A stretch of 62,738 nucleotides of DNA from JBBSGD01 sp038254435. Lineage in GTDB: Bacteria; Actinomycetota; CADDZG01; WHSQ01. The notes below the pieces were generated by a model. That model saw nothing but the letters and a program-made list of their open reading frames with translations, was not told the origin of the DNA and ran no database searches. This document shows, piece by piece, positions 33,560-42,458 of this stretch; positions within the stretch are counted from its first letter, which is position 1; every line of letters starts with the position of its first letter. Location: NCBI GenBank assembly GCA_038254435.1, contig JBBSGD010000009.1, forward strand, positions 1 to 62,738. The letters run 5' to 3'. The position numbers and the translations under genes are program-made.

Positions 33560-33865
33560 GAAGTAGATGATTCCCGCCGAATTCTTGTCTACTTCGTCCT
33601 ATGGCCTTGCGGAGCGGCGTCCCGCTACTGTCGCAGGATCTCGGCCACGGCACCCGCATTCGGGCGATATTCTAGCGATTATTACGAAGTATCTCGACAA
33701 AAGCCGCGTGAACTCCTCTTGTACTACCAAGAACGGAGGCACCGCGTACCGGCGCCCCCGCGTTGACGACCATACCCGACACCGCGGCTTGCGCACGTTC
33801 ATTCATCGCACCGAGGCGGCCCAGCGGGCTTGGCCGCGAGCACCCTTACCCCGGGCCGAGCCCCC
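33560..33865. other. 306-bp gap upstream of the sugar transferase
   Basis: Locally AT-richer (around 33680-33720) and probably holds the promoter of the minus-strand operon. No gene or known RNA motif is recognised. Confidence 0.45.
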
Positions 33866-34837
33866 TCAGCCCGTCGAGCGGAACCAGGCGACGGTTTGCT
33901 TGAGCCCCTCGCCGAGGTCGACCACCGGGCGCCACCCGAGAACCTCGGCGGCTTTGGAGTTGTCCACGTAGATGCGCTGGAGCTCCCCGGGCCGCGCGCC
34001 TGCGTAAAGTGGCTCATAGCGCGAGCCGGTCAGCTCCTTGAGCCTCAGGTGGAGCTCGTTGACCGACAGCTCGGCACCGCTGCCCACGTTGACGAGCTCC
34101 CCGCTGCCGCGCTGCGCCGCGGCCACGAAAGCCGACACCACGTCGTCCACGTAGACGAAGTCGCGCGTCTGGGTGCCGTCCCCGTACACGGTGCAGGGGC
34201 GCCCGGCAAGCATCTTGCGAGAGAAGATCGCAACCACCTGGCCCTCGAGGCCCACCTCGCTCGCCGGCTCCTGGCGCGGCCCGTAGACGTTCGACAGGGC
34301 GAGCGCCGTGTAGTCGAGCGCCTGGACCTTCCGGTAGTAGCGCAGGTAGTCGAGCATCACCTTCTTTGACACCCCGTAGGGAGATTCGGGCATGGCCTCG
34401 GGAAGGTAGACCTGGCCCTCGTCAACCGGGAGCCGCGCGGCGTCGGGCTCGCCGTAGATGCAGCCACCGGACGAGGTGAACACGACCTTGCCGGCACCCG
34501 ACTCCGTCGCCGCCTGGAGGAGGTTGAGGGTCCCGATCACGTTGATCATCGCGTCGTGCATCGGGTCCTTTACGGACTTGCGCACGTCTACCTGGGCGGC
34601 GAGATGGAAGATGACCTCGGGCTTGACCCTCTTGATGAGATCTGCCAGCGCGCTCGAGGTCACGTCCACTCTGTGGAAGCTGAACTTGCCGGTGCCCGAG
34701 CGGCGCGCCTCGGACAGGTTGCCGAGCGAGCCCGAGGACAGGTTGTCTACTCCGATGACGTTCTCGCCCTCGTCGAGCAGGCGGTCTACCAAATGGGAGC
34801 CGATGAACCCGCCGGCCCCGGTCACAAGCGCACGCAA
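33866..34837 (-). CDS. NAD-dependent epimerase/dehydratase, UDP-glucose 4-epimerase-like
   Basis: A 323-residue extended SDR with TGAGGFIGSHLVDRLL, DNLSSG after strand 2, HLAAQVDVRKSVKDP and catalytic YGVSKK. The DNLSSG and AAQVDVR-SV blocks fit UDP-hexose 4-epimerases of the GalE/WbpP group. The product would be UDP-galactose or a related sugar for the repeat unit. It is divergent from the UXS-like gene, with 170 bp between them. Confidence 0.85.
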   Translation of the reverse strand: MRALVTGAGGFIGSHLVDRLLDEGENVIGVDNLSSGSLGNLSEARRSGTGKFSFHRVDVTSSALADLIKRVKPEVIFHLAAQVDVRKSVKDPMHDAMINVIGTLNLLQAATESGAGKVVFTSSGGCIYGEPDAARLPVDEGQVYLPEAMPESPYGVSKKVMLDYLRYYRKVQALDYTALALSNVYGPRQEPASEVGLEGQVVAIFSRKMLAGRPCTVYGDGTQTRDFVYVDDVVSAFVAAAQRGSGELVNVGSGAELSVNELHLRLKELTGSRYEPLYAGARPGELQRIYVDNSKAAEVLGWRPVVDLGEGLKQTVAWFRSTG

Positions 34838-34945
34838 CGTATCCTCCCGAAGGTCTTGAGTGAGGCGCCACCCTAACGGCTGCCGGGCCCTGGCCTGGTG
34901 AGCGGCGTACAGCCGCCCGGCCGTCCCCTACTATCCGGGCGGGAC

Positions 34946-34999
34946 ATTCACGAGCGCGGGACCGTTCACGAGCGCGGGGCCGTTCACGAGCAAGGAAGG
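34946..34999 (+). repeat. Three 18-bp tandem repeats reaching into the ribosome site
   Basis: Unit 1 is ATTCACGAGCGCGGGACC, unit 2 GTTCACGAGCGCGGGGCC and unit 3 GTTCACGAGCAAGGAAGG. The last copy has diverged to supply AAGGAAGG, the ribosome site, 8 bp before the ATG at 35008. Confidence 0.85.
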
Positions 35000-35007
35000 C
35001 ATCATCA

Positions 35008-35943
35008 ATGCCGAGAGCAGTTGTCACCGGAGGATCCGGGTTCGTCGGGTCCCATCTCTGCGAGCGTCTGCTGGCCGAGGGCTGGGACGTGCTATGCCTC
35101 GACTCCCTGCTGACGGGGGCACGGGAGAACCTGGCCGGCGCGCTCGCCACCGGACGTCTGACACTCGAGCAGCGCGACGTGACCGAGCACACCGAGGTCG
35201 ACGGCGACGTCGACTTCGTCCTTCACCTCGCGTCGCCCGCGTCCCCCATCGACTACCTCGAGCACCCCATCGAGACGCTCAAGGTCGGGGCGCTCGGGAC
35301 GTGGCGGATGCTGGGGCTCGCCAAGGCCAAGGGGGCGGGCTTCTTTCTCGCCTCCACTTCAGAGGTCTACGGCGATCCGCTCATCCATCCCCAGACCGAG
35401 TCCTACTGGGGCAACGTCAACCCGATTGGACCGAGAAGCGTCTACGACGAGGCCAAGCGCTATGCCGAGGCCATGACCATGGCCTACCACCGCACCCACG
35501 GCGTGCCGGTGCGCATAGTACGTATCTTCAACACCTACGGGCCGCGCATGCGGCGCCGCGACGGGCGCGCCGTGCCGACGTTCCTCGATCAGTCGCTGAG
35601 GGACGAACCGATCACGGTGCACGGTGATGGCTCTCAGACGCGCTCGCTGTGCTACGTCAGCGACCTCGTCGACGGCATCTACAGGCTCATGACCTCCGAG
35701 CACACGGGGCCGGTCAACATCGGCAATCCGGTCGAGATCTCAATGCGCGATCTGGCCGTGAAGATCTCCGATGCGGCGGGCAGCAAATCCGAGGTCGTCT
35801 TCACCGAACGGCCCGTCGACGACCCCGAGATGCGCAGGCCCGACATCACGCTTGCCCGTGAGCTGCTGGGCTGGGAGCCGAGGATCACTCTCGAGGAAGG
35901 CCTTGGGAAGACGCTCGAGTGGGCGCGCTCGGCTTGGCAGTGA
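35008..35943 (+). CDS. UDP-glucuronate decarboxylase (UXS)-like NAD epimerase
   Basis: A 311-residue extended SDR with TGGSGFVGSHLCERLL, then LASPASPIDYLEHPIETLKVG, ASTSEVYGDPLIHPQ, YWGNVNPIGPRSVYDEAKR and RIFNTYGPRM. This block order is diagnostic of UDP-xylose synthase, which converts UDP-glucuronate to UDP-xylose. Active-site Tyr and Lys are in YDEAK. It supplies a pentose donor. The tandem repeats just upstream may affect expression. Confidence 0.9.
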   Translation: MPRAVVTGGSGFVGSHLCERLLAEGWDVLCLDSLLTGARENLAGALATGRLTLEQRDVTEHTEVDGDVDFVLHLASPASPIDYLEHPIETLKVGALGTWRMLGLAKAKGAGFFLASTSEVYGDPLIHPQTESYWGNVNPIGPRSVYDEAKRYAEAMTMAYHRTHGVPVRIVRIFNTYGPRMRRRDGRAVPTFLDQSLRDEPITVHGDGSQTRSLCYVSDLVDGIYRLMTSEHTGPVNIGNPVEISMRDLAVKISDAAGSKSEVVFTERPVDDPEMRRPDITLARELLGWEPRITLEEGLGKTLEWARSAWQ

Positions 35944-35986
35944 GCCTCTGCACGGACGAACCCAGTGAGCCATTGCCGTACATAGG

Positions 35987-36844
35987 ATGAAAGACGAGGG
36001 TGCAGCAAGTCATCTACCCGAGGAAAGGCGAAAGGTCAATGGCCGGACGCGAGGGACCGAATTGTCCCGTGGCGGCCCGGTGTTGAGGCGCGGTCGAAAC
36101 GGCTTTGGCGCCGCGCTCAGAGCCCTGACCCCGGCATCCTCGCGCTCGCTCGTGAAGAGGGGCGTCAGGAGGCTTGCCCAACCGCGAGCGAGGGCAGTTC
36201 GGTGGGGTGATCTGAGGCGTACCACGCCGATCAGCCCCGACTGGGGCTTCGAACGCGGCACGCCAGTGGATCGCTACTACATCGAGAAGTTTCTGGCGGA
36301 GAACCGCTCGGACATCCGTGGGCGCGTGCTGGAGGTTCTGGAGCCGCGCTACACGAAGATGTTCGGCTCCGGCGTGACGCATTCTGAGGTGCTGCACGTC
36401 GAGGAGGGATATCCGCACACGACGGTGGTAGCCGATTTGAGCGATGGCGAAGGGTTGACGTCCGATTACTACGACTGCGTGATCCTCACGCAAACACTGC
36501 AGTGCGTCCCCGATACGGCGGCGGCCGTGCGGACGCTGCACCGCATCCTCAAGCCGGGGGGAGTGTGCCTCGCCACGATTCCCACCATCACCCGTATCAG
36601 CCGCTACGACATGGACCGGTGGGGAGACTACTGGCGCATGACGTCGCGCGGCGCGCGCTTCTTCTTCGACCCCGTCTTTCACGACCGCCTCGTTGTCAAG
36701 GCTTTCGGCAACGTGCTCGTCGCAACGGCATTTCTGCACGGTGTTGCGGTCCAAGATCTGACCCCGGCGGAGCTTTCTACGGTTGACCCCGACTTCGAGC
36801 TTCTCGTCGCGGTGAGAGCTCGAAAGGGATCTTCGCAGCGGTGA
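35987..36844 (+). CDS. SAM-dependent methyltransferase
   Basis: A protein of about 285 residues. After an Arg-rich N-terminal 75 residues comes a methyltransferase domain with GRVLEVLEPRYTKMF at the SAM loop, then DYYDCVILTQTLQCVPD and LKPGGVCLATIPTITRISRYD. The normal Gly-x-Gly of the SAM loop is not obvious, so binding may be unusual. The protein resembles methyltransferases found beside glycosyltransferases. Its TGA overlaps the GTG start of the deacetylase. The ATG start is provisional because its ribosome site is weak. Confidence 0.75.
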   Translation: MKDEGAASHLPEERRKVNGRTRGTELSRGGPVLRRGRNGFGAALRALTPASSRSLVKRGVRRLAQPRARAVRWGDLRRTTPISPDWGFERGTPVDRYYIEKFLAENRSDIRGRVLEVLEPRYTKMFGSGVTHSEVLHVEEGYPHTTVVADLSDGEGLTSDYYDCVILTQTLQCVPDTAAAVRTLHRILKPGGVCLATIPTITRISRYDMDRWGDYWRMTSRGARFFFDPVFHDRLVVKAFGNVLVATAFLHGVAVQDLTPAELSTVDPDFELLVAVRARKGSSQR

Positions 36845-37911
36845 CAGGCCGCGGGGCGCTGCGCAAGGCGCGCAGGGCCAAGATGCGCATCAAAGCGGCC
36901 CTGCAGCATAGAGTGGCCGTGCTCCTCTACCACCGGATCGCGAGCCCGGCGAGCGACGCTTTTGGGCTCGCCGTTTCACCCGAGACTTTCGCCGAGCAAC
37001 TCGACGTCGTCGAGAAGCTGGCCGACGTCGTGACGCTCGAGGAGCTAGTAAGGGGGCTTGCTGCGGATGCCCCGCCCCGGCGGGCGATAGCGATCACGTT
37101 CGACGACGGATACGCAGACAACGCCCTGACTGCCGCTCCCGCCCTCGCATGCCGTGGCTTGGCTGCGACCTTCTTCTTGGCGACTGGATTCATGATGAAC
37201 GGGAGACGGTTCTGGTGGGATCGCCTGGCGGACATACTGCTCCGCCCCGAGAAGCTGCCTCCTCGCCTCGACCCGGTGCTCGCAGGGGAGCCCCTGTCCG
37301 CGCAACTCCGCCCTTACCCAGGCGCCGAGAATGGGGCGCAGCAGGCGACTCAATGGCAGTCGGGCGATCCGCGGCAGGCGGGCGATCCGCCGAGGTCTCT
37401 TCGACACGACCTGTTCGTCGACCTGCAAGCCCGGCTCAGGACGATAGGGGCTGAGCGACAGGACGCGCTGCTCGACGACCTCGCCGCCTGGGCCGGCGTA
37501 CGGGAGTGCGATGCGCCTGACGGCCGCCCCATGAGCCCTCGAGAGGCATCCGATCTGGCGCGCATGCCCGGGATGTCGGTGGGCGCCCACTCCGTCGGCC
37601 ACCTCGCCCTGGGCGACCTGCCGGCGGCGGAGCAAGACAGGGAGATCCGTGAGAGCAAAATTGCGGTCGAGGCGCTAACCGGCAGCGCAGCCGCATTCTT
37701 CTCCTATCCGCACGGAGTGCTGGGAGGGGAAACCGCAGAGCTCGTCGAGGCAGCAGGCTTCGAGGCTGCTTTCACGTCCGGCGGAGCGGCGGTTACCGGT
37801 AACGCACCCCTCTATCGTCTCCCGCGCGTCGTGTGTGAGGATGTCGGAGGGGACCTCTTCCGGCGCCGGCTGCGAGCGCATCTCTTTCCTTTGGGTTCAT
37901 TACGCGACTAG
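36841..37911 (+). CDS. Polysaccharide deacetylase (NodB domain)
   Basis: A 356-residue protein. NodB motif 1 is TFDDGY (residues 86-91), motif 2 is the AHSVGH metal-binding segment and motif 3 is FSYPHG. Between motifs 1 and 2 lies an insertion of about 100 residues with a small internal repeat (GDPRQAGDPP). It would remove N-acetyl groups from a sugar, either on the lipid-linked unit or the polymer; no signal peptide is seen, which favours the cytosolic side. GTG start inside the methyltransferase stop. Confidence 0.85.
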   Translation: MTGRGALRKARRAKMRIKAALQHRVAVLLYHRIASPASDAFGLAVSPETFAEQLDVVEKLADVVTLEELVRGLAADAPPRRAIAITFDDGYADNALTAAPALACRGLAATFFLATGFMMNGRRFWWDRLADILLRPEKLPPRLDPVLAGEPLSAQLRPYPGAENGAQQATQWQSGDPRQAGDPPRSLRHDLFVDLQARLRTIGAERQDALLDDLAAWAGVRECDAPDGRPMSPREASDLARMPGMSVGAHSVGHLALGDLPAAEQDREIRESKIAVEALTGSAAAFFSYPHGVLGGETAELVEAAGFEAAFTSGGAAVTGNAPLYRLPRVVCEDVGGDLFRRRLRAHLFPLGSLRD

Positions 37912-37922
37912 GAGCGTGATCG

Positions 37923-38966
37923 ATGTCGCCTCAGGTTCTCGTCAGCGTGATCATCCCGACGCGCAACAGGGCCGACTGGCTTGGCACCTCCCTGGAGTCC
38001 CTTGCCGCGCAACGCACTGCCCGATCCTTCGAGGTGGTAGTCGCCGACAACGCGTCCGAGGACGATACGGCGGATGTGGTACGGGGCTGGAGCCGGCGAG
38101 ACGGCCGTTTCCGCTACGTGTACGAGGACCTTCTGGGTCGTAGCGCTGCGCTCAATGCCGGCATAGGGGTGTCGCGAGGGGTGTTGCTGCTCTTCACCGA
38201 CGACGACGTCATTCTCGACCCGGGTTGGATAGAAGGCTATGCGGGACACATGCTGTCGGCCGACGGGCGACCGCACACATGGGACCTTGCCGGCGGTCCA
38301 CTGATGCCCGTCCATCTGGAGTTGCGTGAGTGGCCGCGGTGGCTCACCGACGAGGCCCTGCTTGAGCTTCCGTCGGTTCACCACGGCTCCGAAGCCCGCC
38401 CCTTGTTGGAGGGCGAGATCATTTGGGGCGCAAACATGGCTGCGCCCAAAGCGACGTTGGAGCGACTCGGCGGTTGGGACGTGGAGTTGGGCCACCGTGG
38501 TGAAGACAGGGGCAGGACGTGGGAAGACCTCGATCTTCAGCAGCGGGTGCGCAAAGACGGCGGCTCAGTCGGTTATGCGCCAGAGGCGCTCGTGTGGCAC
38601 CGGACGGCCTCCGACTTCGTGACCCCGCGTGCAGTGCTCGAGTCGGCCTTTGGTCGCGGCCGTAATCAGTCTCGCTGGGCGCAAGCCGGTCCGCCATCGT
38701 GGACTCGGGTGTCGATTTTCCTGGACGAGCGCCCGTCGCGCAAGTGCTCCCTTCTCGACTTCGCGTCGTGGATCTGGTGGGCTCTCCTGTTCAGGGCGTG
38801 GCCCGCGCGCGCCGGCTTGTTCACGAGGGCCCGCACAGCGGCGTGGCGGTCGGGCTGGGCCCTCCAGGAGCTGCTGCCTCAGCGGCCGGCTTCGGGGCGC
38901 GAAAAGATGCTACAGAAATGTGCTCACGAGATGCGTGCGCTCGCCCTGAAGGTGTCCCGTTCGTGA
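37923..38966 (+). CDS. Glycosyltransferase family 2
   Basis: A 347-residue GT-A enzyme with VSVIIPTRNRADWLGTSLES, VVADNASEDDT and the metal site FTDDDVIL. A later segment, WGANMAAPKATLERLGGWD, is the usual GT2 acceptor-side block. A hydrophobic stretch near the C-terminus may give membrane contact. It lies 11 bp after the deacetylase with an AGGAG site, and its TGA overlaps the GTG of the HPr-kinase-like gene. This polysaccharide gene is therefore co-translated with lasso genes. Confidence 0.88.
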   Translation: MSPQVLVSVIIPTRNRADWLGTSLESLAAQRTARSFEVVVADNASEDDTADVVRGWSRRDGRFRYVYEDLLGRSAALNAGIGVSRGVLLLFTDDDVILDPGWIEGYAGHMLSADGRPHTWDLAGGPLMPVHLELREWPRWLTDEALLELPSVHHGSEARPLLEGEIIWGANMAAPKATLERLGGWDVELGHRGEDRGRTWEDLDLQQRVRKDGGSVGYAPEALVWHRTASDFVTPRAVLESAFGRGRNQSRWAQAGPPSWTRVSIFLDERPSRKCSLLDFASWIWWALLFRAWPARAGLFTRARTAAWRSGWALQELLPQRPASGREKMLQKCAHEMRALALKVSRS

Positions 38967-39871
38967 CACAGGAACCACTGGTCGGCGCCTGCTACGGGTA
39001 CGGGATTCGCTCACACCTCGACATTCCCTTCTTGCGGAGGGGGACGGGAGCTCCGCTCTCGATCACCGCGGCGGCTTCGGGCCACGAGCCGCGGTTCGAG
39101 CCTCTGCTCGACTGGCGCCCGCGTCCCGGGCACGGGTTCTCTGCCCGAATGTACGAGCGCGATGGGATCTACGAGTACTGGGTGGACGGCCTCGGGCGCT
39201 ATCGGATCGATCCGGCAGGGGGGCAGTTGACCGTGCCGGGGGAAGGGGACACGGTGACGAGGGCGGCGCGCGCGCTCGGCGTTCCGCTGGCTCTGTGCCT
39301 GACCTTGGCCGGCGGCGTCGCGCTGCACGCGGCCGCCGTAGAGGTTAACGGGCGCGCGCTTGTCCTCACCGCTCCCGGGCGCTTCGGCAAGACCACGCTT
39401 GCGGGCGCCTTCGTTGCCGCGGGGCACCGCCTTCTGGCCGAGGACATCGCCTGCTGCAGGGTGTCGGACGAGCCGGAGATCCTGCCCGGCCCCCGCCTCT
39501 TGCGGCTGCGCCCCGACGTCTACGAGCATTTCGATCTCCCGGCGGCGACCGTCCTGCTGTCCGACGAAGACCGCGTGTATCTGTCCGTGGAGGACGGCTC
39601 CCGCACCGGCGCTGCGATCCCGTTGGGCGCCGTCTGCATTCTCAACCGAGGCGAAGACGACGTGATCATCACTCCCTACGATGCTGCATCCGCCCTCCGG
39701 AATCTGTGGGTGGTGAGCCTCAATCTCCCGACCGACGAGGATCGCAGCAGGGCCCTGTCGGCGCTGTCGGTCATCGTGGCGCGCGTCCCATTGTGGGAGG
39801 TACGCCGTCCCTGGCGAGTGGAGAGTCTCCCCGGCCTCGTCGAATCCATCTGCAAGGAGTGCGTACGGTGA
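38963..39871 (+). CDS. HPr-kinase-like ATP-dependent kinase, candidate lasso peptide kinase
   Basis: A protein of about 302 residues. The kinase part has LHAAAVEVNGRALVLTAPGR then FGKTTL (Walker A at about 137-145), followed by LLAEDIACCRV. This is the arrangement of HprK/PEP-carboxykinase-fold proteins found in RiPP loci. It lacks full HPr kinase length and no HPr is nearby. In the paeninodin-type lasso loci, kinases of this kind phosphorylate the C-terminal serine of the precursor; the precursor here (44394) ends in Ser. GTG start overlapping the GT2 stop; the TGA overlaps the B2 start. The assignment to the lasso peptide is inferred from context. Confidence 0.78.
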   Translation: MTQEPLVGACYGYGIRSHLDIPFLRRGTGAPLSITAAASGHEPRFEPLLDWRPRPGHGFSARMYERDGIYEYWVDGLGRYRIDPAGGQLTVPGEGDTVTRAARALGVPLALCLTLAGGVALHAAAVEVNGRALVLTAPGRFGKTTLAGAFVAAGHRLLAEDIACCRVSDEPEILPGPRLLRLRPDVYEHFDLPAATVLLSDEDRVYLSVEDGSRTGAAIPLGAVCILNRGEDDVIITPYDAASALRNLWVVSLNLPTDEDRSRALSALSVIVARVPLWEVRRPWRVESLPGLVESICKECVR

Positions 39872-40278
39872 CGCGCGACGAAAAGCCGTTGACGAGCGTG
39901 AGAAAGCTCGTGCTGGGCGCGCACGTGTGGCGGGTTCATCTGATCGTGCGGGCCGGACTGCGCCGTGATTCCTTGTCCACGCTGGTCCAGCGGCTCGACG
40001 TCAGAGACGGTGCTCGCGACGAGGTCGACGATCCGGCCCGGCTCAGCCGGATCGTCGACAAGGGCCTGAGCGTCTTCGGGTTGCGGCCCCGCTGCCTCAT
40101 TCTTGCCCTCGTGCTGTTCCGGGTCATGCGCGAAAGGGGCATCCCCGCGGAGGTGGTCATCGGCATACCTCATCAGGCCGAGGACCACCTCGCCCATGCG
40201 TGGGTCGAGGTCGACAACGTCGACTTCGGGCCGCCTCCTGGAAAAGGGCGACACGAGGAGCTGGTCCGCTATCCCTGA
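39868..40278 (+). CDS. Lasso peptide B2 leader protease (transglutaminase-like)
   Basis: A 136-residue protein of the lasso B2 type (Transglut_core3). The catalytic Cys76 is in GLRPRCLILALVLFRVMRERG, and His110 in HLAHAWVEVDN is followed by acidic residues completing the triad. The order Cys, EVVIGI, AHAWVE is family-typical. It would cut the leader from the precursor, with the PqqD/B1 protein presenting it. The GTG at 39868 has an AAGGAG site and overlaps the kinase stop. The 3' end overlaps the convergent PqqD gene by 10 bp. Confidence 0.9.
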   Translation: MTRDEKPLTSVRKLVLGAHVWRVHLIVRAGLRRDSLSTLVQRLDVRDGARDEVDDPARLSRIVDKGLSVFGLRPRCLILALVLFRVMRERGIPAEVVIGIPHQAEDHLAHAWVEVDNVDFGPPPGKGRHEELVRYP

Positions 40279-40571
40279 GCGGGCGTTCCCTCTTCGACGA
40301 GCATCAGATCGCGTTCGCTCAGTCCCGTCACGAAGGCCGCTACCTCGCCTTCGCCGTTCTCGGGAAAATTGTCGAGCTTGCTCTTGAGCTCAGTCAGGAG
40401 ATCTCCGAAGCTCGTTCCACCGTCGCCGATCGTCTCCCAAATCACCACGCCGGTTGGATTGATGCTGTGGTAGTTGGAGGTGTCGAGATGCAGCAGGATG
40501 CCGCCGGCATCTTCCGCCAGATCCCTGTACACGACGCGCGGGTTCCGCTTGACGAGCGTGTTGGAGTCCAT
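40269..40571 (-). CDS. PqqD-like RRE protein, lasso B1
   Basis: A 100-residue PqqD-family protein. It reads VKRNPRVVYRDLAEDAGGIL, HLDTSNYHSINPTGVVIWE, then a C-terminal helix pair. In lasso systems this RiPP recognition element binds the leader motif and delivers the precursor to B2. It is the last gene of the operon running from the precursor (44537) through cyclase and ABC genes. The ATG follows AAAGGAG; residues encoded upstream of it are not conserved. Confidence 0.9.
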   Translation of the reverse strand: MDSNTLVKRNPRVVYRDLAEDAGGILLHLDTSNYHSINPTGVVIWETIGDGGTSFGDLLTELKSKLDNFPENGEGEVAAFVTGLSERDLMLVEEGTPAQG

Positions 40572-40605
40572 GGATCTCCTTTGCATTCGCTTTCGTTTTT
40601 CTTTT

Positions 40606-41457
40606 TCAGTAGAGGCCGAGTGAGCCACGCCGGCGCTCGCGTGCCAGCGCTATGTTGAAGGAAGTGGTCCCGATAACTAGAACCACCGCCGCCGCGGGGA
40701 GGGTGAACCCCACGGTCGTCCACACGCCTTCCCAGCCGGTCCCCCCCAAAAGGGCGCTTCGCATGGTGTCGAGACAAATGCTAATCGGGTTGTAGCGAGC
40801 TACCAGCTGAAGCCATTGCGGAAGGACGTTTACGGGAAAGTAGGCGCCGGAGGCAAGTGTCAGCAAGATGCCCCCGATGCCCACGATGGTGGTGCCCCTG
40901 CGGAACGTGACCACCCCCGCCGCGCTTATGACTCCGAGGCCCCAGATGAACGGGATGAAGGCAAGCAGCACGACCAGGCTCGGAAGAAGGCCGCTCCAGG
41001 CGATGTGCACGCCGAGCAGACCGGAGACCAAGCCGAAGAACACGACGGTGCGCAGGGGGACGTAGGCGAGGTCCCAGGCAACCGAGCCAAGTTGGATGGT
41101 GGACGGCGCGGTCGGGGTCATGAGCAGCGCCTCCAGAGTTCCCATTAGCTGCTCCTGACGGATGGCCGACACGACCCGGCCGAGCCCGAGCTGCATGAAC
41201 GAGGTGATCGCAAGCCCGACCGCGACGAAGGCCAGGTAGTCGACGCGCTCGCCGCCGTAGGAGGGCATTGTCTCCGGCTTGATGAGACGCGACACGAATC
41301 CAAAGACGAGAACTTGCAAGAACAGGCTGAGCCATTCCCCGAAGAACGCCATCCGATAGCTCCAGGAAGACAGCAGATCGCGCCGGAAGAAGGCGGGCAT
41401 CTTGCCCAGCTCCTCCGTGAGGGCTCCGGAGCGGCCCGGAAGGACACGGGTCTTCAC
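40606..41457 (-). CDS. ABC-2 type transporter permease
   Basis: A 283-residue membrane protein with six predicted helices and the ABC-2 signature region ISAIRQEQLMGTLEALLMTPT-like (VVSAIRQEQLMGTLEAL). The loop SGAYFPVNVLPQWLQLVARYNPIS is typical of ABC-2 permeases. The GTG start overlaps the ATPase stop (GTGA), so the two form one transporter. Its place between cyclase and PqqD genes indicates export of, or immunity to, the mature lasso peptide. Confidence 0.88.
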   Translation of the reverse strand: MKTRVLPGRSGALTEELGKMPAFFRRDLLSSWSYRMAFFGEWLSLFLQVLVFGFVSRLIKPETMPSYGGERVDYLAFVAVGLAITSFMQLGLGRVVSAIRQEQLMGTLEALLMTPTAPSTIQLGSVAWDLAYVPLRTVVFFGLVSGLLGVHIAWSGLLPSLVVLLAFIPFIWGLGVISAAGVVTFRRGTTIVGIGGILLTLASGAYFPVNVLPQWLQLVARYNPISICLDTMRSALLGGTGWEGVWTTVGFTLPAAAVVLVIGTTSFNIALARERRRGSLGLY

Positions 41458-42458
41458 GAAGGGTCCTCCCCGGCAAAGCGCATAAACGCATCTTCGAGCT
41501 CGGAGACTTCCTCGGAGCAGGCGAGAATGACGATGCCCTGAGAGGTCAGCCGGTTCAGGGCCTCACCGAGCGTCACGTCCTGCGTCAACCACAGCGAGAG
41601 ACGGTTAACGCCCCCGTCTACCGGTATCGAGACACCGCCGGAGGCGCCCAGCGAGCGGTCGGCGCGGGTCGCGTCCTCTGCACTTACGACGCTCCCAATC
41701 CGCAACGCGAACCTTTGCCGTTCCCGCGTGGCAACGAAATCCGAGAAGGGGCCGTCGAAGCGCGTGCGCCCTTTGGCAAGGAGCGTTACGTGGTTCGCGA
41801 GCCCTGCGATCTCATGAACGCGCTGCGTCGTCCACACCACGGCGGCACCTTCGCGGGCAATCTTGGAAACGAGGTCGCGCACGCGGCGCGATCCCTCTGG
41901 ATCGAGGTCGTGCGTGGCCTCGTCCACGAGCAGCACTTGGGGACGTGGAAGCAAGGCCCGCGCTACCGAGAGCCTTTTCTGCATGCCGTGCGAGTAGACA
42001 CCGACCGGTTTCTTCGCCGCTTCCGGGAGCCCGACGGCTTCAAGGCTTTGCCACGCACGTTCCACCGCCTCCTTGCGCGACAGGCCGTAGAGGCGCCCGA
42101 AGAAGGTGAGGTTGTCGAGCCCGGACAGCCTCAGGTAGAAGGTCCGATCGCCCGAGGGGATGAACCCGATCCCGCGTCGGATCTCCCGACCTCCACGATA
42201 ATCGACTCTCTGCCCCAGCACTTCGACGACCCCCGAGGACGCGTCGACGAGGCCACCCAGTATCCGCAGGAGTGTTGTCTTTCCCGCGCCGTTCGGTCCG
42301 AGAAGGGCGCGGATCTCTCCGCCGTGCACTTCGAGGCTCACGTGCGAAAGGGCTTCCACCTTCCCGAACGTCCGCGTCACGTCACGCAGGCAGAGCGACG
42401 GTTTGCCTCCGGCGGCCCGGCGCCCAGCTTCCACGGGTGTTGCTGCCGTCCGCGTCAC
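41454..42458 (-). CDS. ABC transporter ATPase of the lasso locus
   Basis: A 334-residue ATPase with Walker A GPNGAGKTT, Walker B VLLVDEATHDLDPEG and the H-loop region VVWTTQRVHEI. The signature motif is degenerate (YSHGMQKRLSVARAL in place of LSGGQ), as in ABC-2 exporters. About 90 C-terminal residues form an extra domain common in drug and antibiotic exporters. The GTG overlaps the cyclase TGA. Typical single-chain lasso exporters fuse permease and ATPase; here they are separate. Confidence 0.9.
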   Translation of the reverse strand: MTRTAATPVEAGRRAAGGKPSLCLRDVTRTFGKVEALSHVSLEVHGGEIRALLGPNGAGKTTLLRILGGLVDASSGVVEVLGQRVDYRGGREIRRGIGFIPSGDRTFYLRLSGLDNLTFFGRLYGLSRKEAVERAWQSLEAVGLPEAAKKPVGVYSHGMQKRLSVARALLPRPQVLLVDEATHDLDPEGSRRVRDLVSKIAREGAAVVWTTQRVHEIAGLANHVTLLAKGRTRFDGPFSDFVATRERQRFALRIGSVVSAEDATRADRSLGASGGVSIPVDGGVNRLSLWLTQDVTLGEALNRLTSQGIVILACSEEVSELEDAFMRFAGEDPS

